A stretch of DNA of 64,000 nucleotides, taken from NCBI RefSeq assembly GCF_014698035.1, contig NZ_JACJSF010000009.1, forward strand, positions 62,001 to 126,000. Direction: 5' to 3'. This DNA comes from Desmonostoc muscorum FACHB-395 (GTDB lineage Bacteria > Cyanobacteriota > Cyanobacteriia > Cyanobacteriales > Nostocaceae). Under the pieces are notes generated by a model that saw nothing but the letters and a program-made list of their open reading frames with translations, ran no database searches and was not told the origin of the DNA. This document shows, one piece after another, positions 47,208 to 56,542 of the stretch. Position 1 is the first letter of the stretch; the number at the start of each line of letters is the position of its first letter. Made by a program: the position numbers and the translations under genes.

Positions 47208-49202
47208 CTATCGAACTGGGATTGTAATTACGAACTCTGTACCCTCTCCTGGTGATGAAATGCACTTTAACGAGCCACCGTGTTTGTCAGTAATTATCTG
47301 GTAGCTAATTGACAATCCCATACCAGTACCTTTGCCAACTGCTTTTGTCGTGAAAAAGGGGTCAAATAGACGAGACTGGATTGCTTCTGGAATCCCTGTG
47401 CCATTATCAGCAATATTAACAACTACATTTTCATTCACCTGGATTGAAGAAATACGAATTATCGGTTCTTGACAAAGCCCCTTTTCAAAAGCCTCTTCTA
47501 AAGCATCAATGCTATTTGCCAAGATATTCATAAATACCTGATTTAATTGTCCTGCAAAGCATTGAATTTTAGGGATATCACCATACTCTTTGATCACTGT
47601 AATTTGAGGACGAGCGTTTTGCGATTTGATTCGGTGTTGTAAAATCAACAGTGTGCTGTCAATCCCTTCATGAATATCAGCACTTTTAAACTCGGCTTCA
47701 TCCAAACGAGAGAAGATTCGTAAACTGAGAACAATTTCTCGAATGCGACTGGCTCCAATCTTCATAGAAGCCAACATTTTAGGCAAATCTTCTGTTAAAT
47801 ATTCAATATCAGCTTCTTCTTTAGCATTTTGAATTTCTGGTTCTGGATAGGGGTAATGTTTTTGATAAAGTTGAAGTAACCACAACAACTGCTGAGTATA
47901 ATCATCAGTGTACTTTAGATTGCCGTAGATGAAGTTAACTGGATTGTTGATTTCATGAGCAATACCAGCAACTAATTGTCCCAAAGAATACATTTTTTCG
48001 TTCTGGATTAATTGGGACTGGGTAAGCCTAAGTTCCTGTAAAGTTTCCTTGAGAACGATATTTTTTTGTCGCATTGCTTGCGTTCGTTCTTCTATTTTTT
48101 CTTCTAATGTTTGGCTGTAAGACTCTAGCTTTTGATTTGCTTCATTTTGTTCTGCTAATAGTCGCTTTACCTGTTGAATTAATTGGTTAAAAGAAATGGC
48201 TAAAATCCCAACTTCATCTTCAGTATTTACGGGAGCTTGGAGATCAAAATTAGATTCTTGAGTAACTCGTTGTGCTACCTGTGTCACAGCTTTTAGGTGA
48301 CGAGTAATTGTTCGCGCAATTAAAAACCCAATAACCGCTACAATACTGCTTCCCAGCAAAAACAACAATCCTAAATATTTCCATAACTTTTGTTGTTCAA
48401 CCTCTAGCAGTGAGATAGGATACAAAATTGTGGCTTTTAAAGACTGACTTACTCCTGGAAATATGATAGTTTTAGCTAAATAGTTTTTGTTATCAATAGC
48501 GATTTGTTTAGGAGATAAATCAAGAGCAGGAAATTGCCAATTTACTTCCTTGGTTGCTATCAACAAAGTTGCAGCAAATACGCGATTTTGTCTGTGGATA
48601 ATCAGATGTTTAGAGGAACCAGCAGCAATTTTTTGTAGTAGAGCGTCATCTAGTAAGTTGCCAATAATGATTCCTCCCAAGAGTCCTGCTGATGATTTGA
48701 TTCCATTTGTGACTACTTCGAGAACTTGTTGCTCACCTTCACCTTTTACATCTACCAAATCGTATAAATTCGCTCCTTTAATTGCAGTATTGGTAACTAC
48801 CTTATCTGAGAATTTGGCTAGCCTCAAGGAATTATTTCGTAAATCTACGAGGACATTACCTTGAGTATCAATTACCTTAATCCAATCCAATTTTAAAATA
48901 GATTTAAGTGGTAGTAATATTTGCAAAAGCAAACTTTGATCGCGCTCTTTTACAGCCTGACTCAGCATATCTCGATTAGCAATCAGTTCTATTTCAGTTT
49001 CTAGAGTTTGCTGTTCATACTGGAAATCCTGATAAACTCGTTCAGAAAAACTTTCGATCTCTTCGCGAAAATTTTGCTCCAAACTATCGGTAAACCAATT
49101 TCCTAGCACTACTAAGCCAAACAGAAATACGCTGAGACAAACTGCAAGTATCGGTAGAACAATTTTTTGGCTGAGTCTCAGCCCCCTGAAAAATTTCTGC
49201 AT
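47208..49202 (-). CDS. Sensor histidine kinase with periplasmic sensor domain
   Basis: The 664-residue protein has a transmembrane segment at about residues 14-36, an extracytoplasmic region to about 270 with a Cache-like pattern (VIDTQGNVLVDLR, LLGGIIIGNLLDDALLQKI), a second membrane segment near 275-298 and HAMP (RTITRHLKAVTQVAQRV). A long coiled coil follows, then the phospho-acceptor His in VAGIAHEINNPVNFI and an ATPase domain with ADNGTGIPEAIQSRLFDPFFTTK and GTGMGLSISYQI. It follows a PstS-like gene by only 12 bases, so they form one operon. No response regulator is adjacent. Confidence 0.92.
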   Translation of the reverse strand: MQKFFRGLRLSQKIVLPILAVCLSVFLFGLVVLGNWFTDSLEQNFREEIESFSERVYQDFQYEQQTLETEIELIANRDMLSQAVKERDQSLLLQILLPLKSILKLDWIKVIDTQGNVLVDLRNNSLRLAKFSDKVVTNTAIKGANLYDLVDVKGEGEQQVLEVVTNGIKSSAGLLGGIIIGNLLDDALLQKIAAGSSKHLIIHRQNRVFAATLLIATKEVNWQFPALDLSPKQIAIDNKNYLAKTIIFPGVSQSLKATILYPISLLEVEQQKLWKYLGLLFLLGSSIVAVIGFLIARTITRHLKAVTQVAQRVTQESNFDLQAPVNTEDEVGILAISFNQLIQQVKRLLAEQNEANQKLESYSQTLEEKIEERTQAMRQKNIVLKETLQELRLTQSQLIQNEKMYSLGQLVAGIAHEINNPVNFIYGNLKYTDDYTQQLLWLLQLYQKHYPYPEPEIQNAKEEADIEYLTEDLPKMLASMKIGASRIREIVLSLRIFSRLDEAEFKSADIHEGIDSTLLILQHRIKSQNARPQITVIKEYGDIPKIQCFAGQLNQVFMNILANSIDALEEAFEKGLCQEPIIRISSIQVNENVVVNIADNGTGIPEAIQSRLFDPFFTTKAVGKGTGMGLSISYQIITDKHGGSLKCISSPGEGTEFVITIPVR

Positions 49203-49214
49203 GGCACGTTCAAT

Positions 49215-50084
49215 TTATTTGGTAGGAACAAAGCCATTATTTTGTAGTAGTTTTTCACCTTCTTTACTCAAGATAAAATCAATAAAATTCTGAGTAGCTG
49301 CTGAAGGTGTTTTGTTCCAGAGAATACCTATACGACGCACCATTGTATATTGCCCACTGCTAAAGTTTTGCGATTTGGGAGCAACACCATTGAGGCTGAG
49401 ATGATTGACAGGTAATTGATTGATTAGGGAATAAGCCAAAGAAAAAGCGCCGATGGAATTAGGAGTACTTTGTAAGGTTTCGATCAATTCGCCCTCTTTG
49501 TTTAAAATCACGGCTTTAGTTGTAGTCTTATCTTCTCCCAAATAATATTTTCGCAATAACTTTTTTGCTGATTCGTCTTCGGGCCTATCCAACACTACAA
49601 TATTTGCATCAGGGCCGCCTAACTCTCGCCAATTTTTTATCTCCCCTTTATAAATTGCTTTTAATTGCTTGGTTGAGAGATTATTAACACCTTTAACACT
49701 GTTATGGGTGGCGATAAGTAACAAATCTTGTGCAAATTCACGATATTGAATTTTATCGTTGTCTTCTTCTGGTTTGAGTTTGTGACTACTACCAGCGATA
49801 TCAATAATATTGTTTTTTAGGGCTGCGATCACACCTTCCGATTGGCTATTGGAGATAAATTCAATTTTGACAGCTTTATTTTGGGATTCATAGCCTTTTG
49901 CTAAAAGTTTTAAAACAGTTACCGTTGAACTAGAACCACCAATTTTGATGAGCTTTTGGTCTTGAGAATCAGTTTGGCTGGTAACTGGATTAGAATCTTT
50001 CAGTTCCGTTGTTTTAACTGAGTTGCAACTACAAAGTCCAAGCAGGATGATAGCGATGATCGTTGACTCAGCAATCTTTTTCAT
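49215..50084 (-). CDS. PstS-like periplasmic binding lipoprotein
   Basis: The 289-residue protein begins with a lipoprotein signal peptide (AIILLGLCSC, lipobox cysteine near residue 20) and is a phosphate-ABC-type solute-binding protein (PBP-like domain). Visible family features are KIGGSSSTVTVLKLLAKGYE, the phosphate-loop-like GSS/GSSH stretches (IAGSSHKLKPEE) and FSLAYSLINQLP. It has no permease partner here and lies 12 bases before a sensor histidine kinase. I infer it binds a ligand for the kinase, not for transport. Phosphate as ligand is not proven. Confidence 0.88.
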   Translation of the reverse strand: MKKIAESTIIAIILLGLCSCNSVKTTELKDSNPVTSQTDSQDQKLIKIGGSSSTVTVLKLLAKGYESQNKAVKIEFISNSQSEGVIAALKNNIIDIAGSSHKLKPEEDNDKIQYREFAQDLLLIATHNSVKGVNNLSTKQLKAIYKGEIKNWRELGGPDANIVVLDRPEDESAKKLLRKYYLGEDKTTTKAVILNKEGELIETLQSTPNSIGAFSLAYSLINQLPVNHLSLNGVAPKSQNFSSGQYTMVRRIGILWNKTPSAATQNFIDFILSKEGEKLLQNNGFVPTK

Positions 50085-50241
50085 AAATACATCTCCAAAT
50101 ATCCAAAACTCAATATTGTGTTTAAGCTCTCATAGCTTAATATTCCCGAATAATCCTAAAATATAACTGCGACCAGGAAGATACCCCACTGATTTGAGAA
50201 GTCGGGTATCTATGGCTTTCATAATAAAATATGTAAGACTA

Positions 50242-50386
50242 CCCCTTTCAGGGCAACTTGTAAAATCTCTTGTTTTTTCTCAGCGTTCTCTGTGCCTCTG
50301 CGGTTTAAAAAATTAATTTATTTAACCACAGAGGCGAAAAGAACATATAACAAATCCGTAAAGAGGAATTTATTGTCCAAAACATT
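50242..50386. mobile_element. Truncated relative of the MITE-like element at 18536
   Basis: The left part (CCCCTTTCAGGGCAACTTG, then TAAAATCTCTTGTTTTTTCTC) and the right part (AAAGAGGAATTTATTGTCC) match the element at 18536-18744 closely, but the right terminal inverted repeat is missing. The core has CTCTGTGCCTCTGCGG and its inverse CCACAGAGGCG. It ends a few bases from the livG stop codon and fills most of the 50085-50393 spacer. Confidence 0.6.
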
Positions 50387-50393
50387 TGATAAA

Positions 50394-51176
50394 TTATTTT
50401 CCCAAATAAGCTTCTAAAACTTTGGGATTAGTTTGAATTTCTGCGGGTGTACCGTCAGCTAAATTTTGTCCTTCAGCAAGCACCCAAACGCGATCGCACA
50501 AGGACATAATCACATCCATATTGTGTTCAATAATCAAAAAGGTCATTCCGTCTTGACGGTTCCAAGTGATAATGCGATCGCAAATATCATCAATCAGTTT
50601 CGGATTCACCCCAGCAGCCGGTTCATCCAACAAAATTAACTTGGGATTAGTCATCAGCGCTCGTCCCATTTCCAGCAGCTTACGTTGTCCACCAGACAAG
50701 CAACCAGCATAATCGTGTGCTTTTTTTGCCAAGCCTACCGATTCTAACAAGAACATTGCCCGTTCTTGGAGTTGCTTTTCTTCCTTAGCGACAACGTGCG
50801 GTTGCAACTGTACCTGCCAAAAATTTTCACCCGTTTGTTTTTGCGCCGCCAGCAGCATATTTTCTAACACCGACAACCGCGAGAGAGTCCGCGCAACCTG
50901 AAAAGTGCGGATTACTCCCTGCTGAGCGATTTGGTATGGTTGCAAGTTGTGAATGGGTTCGCCGTCAAAAATTACTCGTCCCTTATCTGGACGGATGAAG
51001 TTTGAGAGTAAGTTAAATAAAGTGGTTTTACCAGCACCATTGGGGCCAATCAAGCCCGTAATGCTGCCTTTAGCAACTTCGATTCTCGCCTCATTAACTG
51101 CTTTGACACCACCAAAGCTTTTAGAAAGTCCAGTGGCTACCAAAAGGGGAAGGGGCGATGACTGGTTATTTACCAA
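50394..51176 (-). CDS. livG: Branched-chain-type amino acid ABC transporter ATP-binding protein
   Basis: The 260-residue protein is of the LivG group: Walker A GPNGAGKTTLFNLLSNF, signature LSGGQRKLLEMGRALM, Walker B LILLDEPAAGVNPKL and the H-loop IEHNMDVI. The reading frame overlaps the end of the permease gene by 11 bases. In cyanobacteria such ATPases belong to neutral/hydrophobic amino acid (Nat) or urea-type importers. The missing binding protein, second permease and LivF are presumably elsewhere. The symbol is by family, not confirmed orthology. Confidence 0.88.
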   Translation of the reverse strand: MVNNQSSPLPLLVATGLSKSFGGVKAVNEARIEVAKGSITGLIGPNGAGKTTLFNLLSNFIRPDKGRVIFDGEPIHNLQPYQIAQQGVIRTFQVARTLSRLSVLENMLLAAQKQTGENFWQVQLQPHVVAKEEKQLQERAMFLLESVGLAKKAHDYAGCLSGGQRKLLEMGRALMTNPKLILLDEPAAGVNPKLIDDICDRIITWNRQDGMTFLIIEHNMDVIMSLCDRVWVLAEGQNLADGTPAEIQTNPKVLEAYLGK

Positions 51177-52299
51177 GGGTGAGTTCCTCCTTTTTCCCTA
51201 GAATACCTTGAGGTCGCCAAATCATCAGTATCATCAAAATTAGTCCGATTACCATAATGCGAAATGCACCCAAACGGGCTTCATCAAGGGGGACGATTCT
51301 AGGTAAGACTTCTCGTGTTAGCGCATCGTAAGCAAAGAAAATTACCGCACCTAAGATTGTGCCAACGTTATTTCCAGAACCGCCTAAGATCACCATGATC
51401 CAAGTGTCAAAGGTGATCTGCGGTTGAAAATTATCAGGGTAAATGGCGCTGAGTTGCCAAGCAAAGAAAGCACCAGCTATACCCGCGATCGCACCCCCTA
51501 ACATGAGAGATTGTAATTTATACCAAAAGACATTTTTTCCCAGCGCCTTGGGAATTTCTTCATCTTCACGGATGGCTTTGAGAATTCTACCCCAAGGCGA
51601 TCGCACCAAAATTTCTAAGCGCCAGTATACAAGTGCTAAAACCAACAGTAATACCAGCATCAAACCCGCTTTTGGGTTGTAATTATACAGTCCAATTACC
51701 CCAGAAATATAAATCGCTGTTGCCAACACTGCTAATATAATTCCCACAATCAAGCGCGACAAAAATTCTTGCTTGCTAGTTGTCCTTTTACCTAAATCAG
51801 TAGTCCGAGATATTTGGGTGGTACGAATCCATTGCCATAACGTAAAAAAAGTTACAGCAGCTAGTAGCGTTAACAACCCAATCATCACTAATCTGACAAA
51901 CAAATTCGGCTCTGTGGATAGGGGTATGGAATAACTTTGCACACCAAACGCCCCAGAAACCCAAGTATCACCCACAGGTAATTCCTGATTATTTACCACC
52001 AAACGAATTAATTCACCCGTACCAATGGTGACAATTCCTAAATAATCTTCTCGTAAGCGTAGAGTTGCAAAACCAATTATCAAACCCAACAAGGCGGCAA
52101 CAATTGCCCCAGCTACTGCCGATATAAATAGGGGCACGCCCTTTAAACTTAACAATACCGTTGTATACGCTCCAAGGGTCATGAAAGCAATATGACCAAA
52201 GTTAATTAACCCTGTAAAGCCCCACTGTAAATTGAGTCCCAGTCCGAATAAAGCAAAAAGTGCTGTAGAAATTGCTAAGAAAATAAGATAGTCAACCAT
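51166..52299 (-). CDS. livM: Branched-chain-type amino acid ABC transporter permease (LivM-like)
   Basis: The 377-residue polytopic protein carries the LivM pattern [28 protein letters not shown] in its first third, then [23 protein letters not shown] and the coupling segment [17 protein letters not shown], with [27 protein letters not shown] near the end. It has about ten hydrophobic segments. A predicted loop of about 40 residues near 185 ([13 protein letters not shown]) is longer than in E. coli LivM. The livG frame overlaps its 3' end, and a heptamer repeat array lies directly upstream of its start. Confidence 0.9.
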   Translation of the reverse strand: MVDYLIFLAISTALFALFGLGLNLQWGFTGLINFGHIAFMTLGAYTTVLLSLKGVPLFISAVAGAIVAALLGLIIGFATLRLREDYLGIVTIGTGELIRLVVNNQELPVGDTWVSGAFGVQSYSIPLSTEPNLFVRLVMIGLLTLLAAVTFFTLWQWIRTTQISRTTDLGKRTTSKQEFLSRLIVGIILAVLATAIYISGVIGLYNYNPKAGLMLVLLLVLALVYWRLEILVRSPWGRILKAIREDEEIPKALGKNVFWYKLQSLMLGGAIAGIAGAFFAWQLSAIYPDNFQPQITFDTWIMVILGGSGNNVGTILGAVIFFAYDALTREVLPRIVPLDEARLGAFRIMVIGLILMILMIWRPQGILGKKEELTLGK

Positions 52300-52316
52300 A
52301 TTAAATAGTTATTTTG

Positions 52317-52458
52317 GCATTGGGAATTGGGAGTTGGGAATTGGCATTGGGAATTGGAAATTGGGAATTGGGAATTGGGAATTGGGAATTGGGCATTGGG
52401 AATTGAGAATTGGGAATTGGGAATTGGGAATTGGGAATTGGGAATTGGGAATTGGGAA
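52317..52458. repeat. STRR array of about twenty TTGGGAA heptamers
   Basis: This stretch of 142 bases is almost entirely TTGGGAA units with a few variants (TTGGCAT, TTGGGCA, TTGAGAA). Such short tandemly repeated repetitive sequences are a hallmark of heterocystous cyanobacteria. It sits just upstream of livM, and because 7 is not a multiple of 3 it stays open in several frames without coding for anything. Confidence 0.92.
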
Positions 52459-52669
52459 AGACTTGTTGAAAGGTTCTCACTCAAATCACCTTGTCCCCTT
52501 GTCCCCTTGTCCCCTTGTCCCCCCTGCTCCCCTTGGGCGAATAAATTTTAGCGTAGCTTGAGCATAGTGCTACATTGCCGTTAACCTTTGCTAATTTTGT
52601 GGGAATAATATTTACTGTTGGTGTTGGGTTGTAGGTAAAAATTGGCCTATGAATTTGCTGAGGCTGAGA

Positions 52670-52846
52670 ATGCATCACTTAATCGAGCAGTTAGGTGATG
52701 ACGATTTGCAAGACATTTGGAACGTTCTGGAAGGTTTATATTATGACTTTTATATGCTCAAAGCGATACAACAAGTTAAGCGAGCGCAGCAACCGTGGGA
52801 TATCTTAACCCATGAAGAAGCGGTACGACTGTTGATGTTTTTCTGA
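52670..52846 (+). CDS. Candidate antitoxin of a RelE-type module
   Basis: This 58-residue protein (MHHLIEQLGDDDLQDIWNVL, then EGLYYDFYMLKAIQQ) ends with LTHEEAVRLL, a style seen in cyanobacterial antitoxins. I chose the ATG at 52670 because GAGG at 52660-52663 lies six bases upstream; an in-frame ATG at 52649 has no such site. The RelE-like toxin gene starts 62 bases downstream on the same strand. Pairing is inferred from position and size. Confidence 0.6.
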   Translation: MHHLIEQLGDDDLQDIWNVLEGLYYDFYMLKAIQQVKRAQQPWDILTHEEAVRLLMFF

Positions 52847-52908
52847 TTCAGCAGCGCTTTCTTTTCTTGTGCCAGTGGCCCCTCAAGTTTTGGTTAAGGT
52901 AAAGCCTA

Positions 52909-53166
52909 GTGAGTCTAGAAATGCGCTATGCAAGGTCTTTTTTGCTAGACCTGAAAAATTTAGAACCTGCTGCTTACGAGCGGGTGCATGATTTTGTCTT
53001 TGTTGAGTTAGCCCAAAAGTGGCAACTGAGCGATCTAAAAGAACTACGACAGCTTGATGGTGAAGGCATTTTTCACCGTTTCACACTGGATAATTACCTG
53101 ATTGGTATAGAAATCAGGGGTGAAATTGTGAAATTTCTGCGTGTCATTCCTATGCCAGATGTTTAA
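52909..53166 (+). CDS. RelE/ParE-superfamily toxin-like protein
   Basis: The 85-residue protein follows the RelE fold pattern seen in cyanobacterial toxins: YARSFLLDLKNLEPAAYERV, then LSDLKELRQLDGEGIFHRFTLDNYLIGIEI and VKFLRVIPMPDV. RelE-type toxins cut mRNA at the ribosome, but the catalytic residues vary and activity cannot be judged here. It starts with GTG and follows the small candidate antitoxin. The pgi gene starts 112 bases later. Confidence 0.7.
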   Translation: MSLEMRYARSFLLDLKNLEPAAYERVHDFVFVELAQKWQLSDLKELRQLDGEGIFHRFTLDNYLIGIEIRGEIVKFLRVIPMPDV

Positions 53167-53278
53167 AGTGAAGAGTTCAGGGAACACTTAAAACTGTAAA
53201 CTGTATAAGGCTAGGCAGGGATCGCTATAACCTTACATTAAACTGGTTTTTGAAAAACACTTTATTTGAGATTTCCCT

Positions 53279-54865
53279 ATGGATGCTAGGGCACTTTGGC
53301 AACGATACCAAAACTGGTTATATTTCCACGAGGGATTGGGACTGTACTTAGACATAAGTCGAATGCGGTTCGATGATGCCTTTGTGGAATCGTTGCAGCC
53401 GAAGTTTGACAAGGCGTTTGCGGATATGGCTGAACTGGAGAAGGGCGCGATCGCAAATCCCGACGAGAACCGCATGGTTGGACACTACTGGCTGCGAAAT
53501 CCTGATTTAGCGCCAACTCCAGAACTTACACAAGAAATAGTCCAAACCCTAGAACAAATCGAAGCTTTTGCGGAAAAAGTCCAAACAGGTGCTATTCATC
53601 CTCCCAGAGCAAGCCGCTTCACGGATATTATCTCCATTGGCATTGGTGGTTCCGCACTCGGACCCCAATTCGTCGCAGAAGCTCTTGCTCCTGATTTCCC
53701 ACCTCTGAAACTTCACTTTATCGATAACAACGATCCGGCAGGTATCGATCGCGTTATCAATCATCTACGAAATAGCCTCGCCAGCACTTTGGTATTGGTA
53801 ATCTCCAAATCTGGAGGAACACCGGAACCACGCAACGGCATGATTGAGGTTAAAAAAGCTTACGCCGGACATAATTTGGAATTTGCTCAATATGCGGTAG
53901 CAATTACCAGCGTTGACAGCAACCTCGATAAACTAGCCAAAGATGAAGGTTGGCTGGCCAGATTTCCCATGTATGACTGGGTGGGAGGACGTACATCAGA
54001 AATGTCTGCTGTGGGGCTAGTACCAGCCGCATTACAGGGCATTGATGTTCGCGCCATCCTAGATGGTGCAAAAGAAATGGATGACGCTACCCGCGTCCCA
54101 GATGTGAAAAATAACCCAGCAGCCTTGCTAGCTTTGTCTTGGTACTTTGCTGGTAATGGAAAGGGCGAAAAAGATATGGTTGTCTTACCTTACAAAGACA
54201 GCTTATTTTTATTCAGTCGCTATTTGCAACAGCTGGTGATGGAATCTTTGGGCAAGGAAAAAGACTTAGACGGTAATGTTGTCCATCAAGGCATCGCCGT
54301 TTATGGCAATAAAGGCTCAACAGATCAACACGCTTACGTCCAGCAGTTGCGTGAGGGTGTAGCGAATTTCTTTGCTACCTTCGTTGAAGTGTTGGAAGAT
54401 CGTCAGGGCCCATCTACTGAAATAGATCCGGGAGTTACATCAGGCGATTATCTTTCCGGTTTTCTCCAAGGAACCCGACAAGCGCTTTATGAAAATCACC
54501 GCGATTCAATTACAGTTACCATTCCCCAAGTTAACCCCCGAACTGTAGGGGCATTAATAGCTTTGTATGAACGTGCTGTTGGTTTATACGCTAGCTTGGT
54601 TAACGTCAACGCCTACCATCAGCCAGGGGTAGAAGCTGGCAAAAAAGCTGCTGCCTCCATTCTCGATTTGCAAACACGAGTGGTAGCAGTCCTACAAAAA
54701 GAAAAAACTCCCATTTCTCTTGACGAACTCGCCGAGAAAGCTGGCGCATCAGACCAAGTTGAGGCAATTTACAAGATTTTGCGTCATATCCATGCCAATC
54801 AGCGAGGTGTGGTTTTGCAAGGTGATCTTCAGAAACCCGGCAGTTTAACCGTTTCTGCTAGCTGA
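53279..54865 (+). CDS. pgi: Glucose-6-phosphate isomerase
   Basis: Interconverts glucose-6-phosphate and fructose-6-phosphate in glycolysis, glycogen metabolism and the oxidative pentose phosphate route. The 528-residue protein has the sugar isomerase domains with [64 protein letters not shown] and the late [14 protein letters not shown] motif. The ATG start follows a short A/T spacer. Two hairpins follow the gene. Confidence 0.96.
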   Translation: MDARALWQRYQNWLYFHEGLGLYLDISRMRFDDAFVESLQPKFDKAFADMAELEKGAIANPDENRMVGHYWLRNPDLAPTPELTQEIVQTLEQIEAFAEKVQTGAIHPPRASRFTDIISIGIGGSALGPQFVAEALAPDFPPLKLHFIDNNDPAGIDRVINHLRNSLASTLVLVISKSGGTPEPRNGMIEVKKAYAGHNLEFAQYAVAITSVDSNLDKLAKDEGWLARFPMYDWVGGRTSEMSAVGLVPAALQGIDVRAILDGAKEMDDATRVPDVKNNPAALLALSWYFAGNGKGEKDMVVLPYKDSLFLFSRYLQQLVMESLGKEKDLDGNVVHQGIAVYGNKGSTDQHAYVQQLREGVANFFATFVEVLEDRQGPSTEIDPGVTSGDYLSGFLQGTRQALYENHRDSITVTIPQVNPRTVGALIALYERAVGLYASLVNVNAYHQPGVEAGKKAAASILDLQTRVVAVLQKEKTPISLDELAEKAGASDQVEAIYKILRHIHANQRGVVLQGDLQKPGSLTVSAS

Positions 54866-54897
54866 TAGCTCTAGTATAAACATCACATTTTTTCCCT

Positions 54898-54919
54898 AAT
54901 TGTTGTATCAGCAACAATT
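54898..54919 (+). terminator. First hairpin after pgi
   Basis: AATTGTTG (54898-54905) pairs with CAACAATT (54912-54919) and TTTG follows directly. It is a plausible intrinsic terminator for pgi. Confidence 0.6.
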
Positions 54920-54926
54920 TTTGATT

Positions 54927-54974
54927 GTGAAGCATCCTAGATAGAAGTTTGATCTTCCGTTTAGGATGCTTCAC
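54927..54974 (+). terminator. Second hairpin after pgi
   Basis: GTGAAGCATCCTA (54927-54939) pairs perfectly with TAGGATGCTTCAC (54962-54974). It backs up the first hairpin after pgi. Confidence 0.6.
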
Positions 54975-55050
54975 TGTATAATTTTTAATTTGTAATTAAG
55001 TTTTATAAATTTAATTTTTTTAATTTTGACGCAGCTATATCGAGAGGCTC

Positions 55051-55088
55051 AGATGCCCGGTTTTTTATAAAAGTAGGGCATCTTTTTG
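55051..55088. terminator. Hairpin between pgi and the Nif11 gene
   Basis: AGATGCCC (55051-55058) pairs with GGGCATCT (55076-55083), with T-runs on its right. It may serve either of the convergent genes. Confidence 0.5.
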
Positions 55089-55122
55089 TTCGTAACTCCT
55101 GCACGGATTCCTATATACATCA

Positions 55123-55785
55123 TTACGAATTAATACTTACCAAAAGGCGTTGATTAAAATAGCTCTTGGGTAGAAAACAGCGATCGAGTAAAAAAGGATT
55201 ATTGGTATCTCCAAATAATATGTTACCCGGCTTCTCTCGATGACAGAATGGTGGCACAATTCCCCAATCTTCTGCTAGCCAAATCCAGTACCCTATGTCA
55301 ATTCTGCCGTAGTTTGAACCTGTGAGAATCTCCCCAACACTGTTGTTGATAGATACTATTTCTGCCGATGATTTGATTTCAATTAACAGCCAAGCTAACT
55401 CTTCTACAGAAAAGAAATAGCCATTATCAGCAGCTATGTTGACAAACTGCTGCGGATTTTTCGCAATGAGCAATTCTTCTTTGAGAGATGGCGTTTTTTG
55501 TGCAAAATCAAAAAGATCCCAAATTTGTCTTCTTGTAATTAGAAACCACGCAAGTTCTTCTGCCGTCAAATTATGACCATTGTCTTTTGCTAACTTAAGA
55601 AATGGCTCAAGGTTATCGGTTTCTGCTAGTTGACTTTTCAATTGGAATGTTTGCTCTACTAACGACAAAAAATCAATAACCTTTTGCCATGTAACTTTGT
55701 CATAGCTTTTGTTAAATTTTATTTTTTCTTGCCAATAAATGTATTTAGCTTCTTTAAGAAAGAAATTCCAAATTTGATAATACAT
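55123..55785 (-). CDS. Tandem Nif11-type domain protein
   Basis: The 220-residue protein has two copies of the Nif11/nitrile-hydratase-leader pattern. Residues about 36-83 run VIDFLSLVEQ, then FLKLAKDNGHNLTAEELAWF. Residues about 88-135 run IWDLFDFAQKT, then FVNIAADNGYFFSVEELAWLL. A C-terminal region of about 70 residues with aromatic residues and two cysteines (FCHREKPG and DRCFLP) follows. Single Nif11 domains often serve as RiPP leader peptides; doubled domains with a long tail are unusual. No modification enzyme is adjacent. The start has an AGGTGAG-type site upstream. Confidence 0.6.
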   Translation of the reverse strand: MYYQIWNFFLKEAKYIYWQEKIKFNKSYDKVTWQKVIDFLSLVEQTFQLKSQLAETDNLEPFLKLAKDNGHNLTAEELAWFLITRRQIWDLFDFAQKTPSLKEELLIAKNPQQFVNIAADNGYFFSVEELAWLLIEIKSSAEIVSINNSVGEILTGSNYGRIDIGYWIWLAEDWGIVPPFCHREKPGNILFGDTNNPFLLDRCFLPKSYFNQRLLVSINS

Positions 55786-56087
55786 GGGTCATCTCACCTA
55801 AGTCTTAAACTTGGTACAGGTTGGTTATCAATGAACACCAGTGTAGTAAGTATAATGTGTTTCTTCGACAGTACTAAATCTCTTGTATAATGTAAATGAA
55901 ATCACACAGTAGTTAAGTATAGGTTTATGTAAATTTTATCACTATAAATGAAAAATACTGAGAAAAAGATGAGGATAACGATCGCTGTAGTGGGTTGTGC
56001 GATCGCTCGTTATTAATTCTCATAAAATCAAATTAAGTCAATAGATAGTATTAATTATTCATAAATGAATTAACCGCAAAACAGCTT
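55786..56087. other. Intergenic region, left part
   Basis: This spacer of about 300 bases is AT-rich with HIP1 sites and no supported gene. It runs into the 119-bp repeat described next. Confidence 0.4.
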
Positions 56088-56206
56088 GCACTTCAGTACT
56101 TTTAAACGAACCGCAAAGGGCGCAAAGAGCGCGAAGGTAAGAAAAGAGATATATTTTGCTATTTTTAGTTAATAGATAAATTGCGGAGGAAGTAAAAGCG
56201 ATCGCT
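56088..56206. repeat. 119-bp direct repeat, outer copy (parDE left flank)
   Basis: This copy, from GCACTTCAGT to AGCGATCGCT, matches 56925-57043 at most positions and has the same length. On the minus strand it contains a decayed copy of the nuclease gene's last codons (SDRFYFLRNLSIN, stop). It precedes parD. Confidence 0.8.
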
Positions 56207-56275
56207 ATTCAATTAATCTCACTTTAAATGTTGTTAAAATAAGCTTAAAGCTGTCAATAAACTGGAATATCAATA

Positions 56276-56542
56276 ATGAATATCCAAATTAAACCTGAAC
56301 TAGAGCAAATTATCCAAGCGCAAATTGCTACAGGTAGATATGCAAATCCTGAAGAAGTTATTAGTAAAGCATTGAAGTTGCTATTAGAGTGGGAAAAAGG
56401 TTATCAGCAATGGGTGGAAGAAACACGCGAAAAAGTTGAAGTTGCTATTGAGCAACTGGATAGAGGGGAAGGTATTGAAGGAGAAGTTGTAGTTGAACAA
56501 TTGCGAGATAAACTGCGTAAAGCTAGAGAATTACAAGAATGA
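56276..56542 (+). CDS. parD: ParD-like antitoxin
   Basis: The 88-residue protein has an N-terminal ribbon-helix-helix pattern (MNIQIKPELEQIIQAQIATGRY, then EEVISKALKLLLEWEK), as in ParD/CopG antitoxins that bind DNA and a partner toxin. The C-terminal half is helical and charged, suitable for wrapping the toxin. It overlaps the toxin gene by four bases (ATGA), so the two are translationally coupled. It is expected to repress its own promoter. Confidence 0.88.
   Translation: MNIQIKPELEQIIQAQIATGRYANPEEVISKALKLLLEWEKGYQQWVEETREKVEVAIEQLDRGEGIEGEVVVEQLRDKLRKARELQE

Noticed and set aside
52275-52561. Open frames on both strands across the TTGGGAA array
   Set aside because: They are open only because the 7-base unit lacks stop codons in several frames; the products are pure repeat with no ribosome site.
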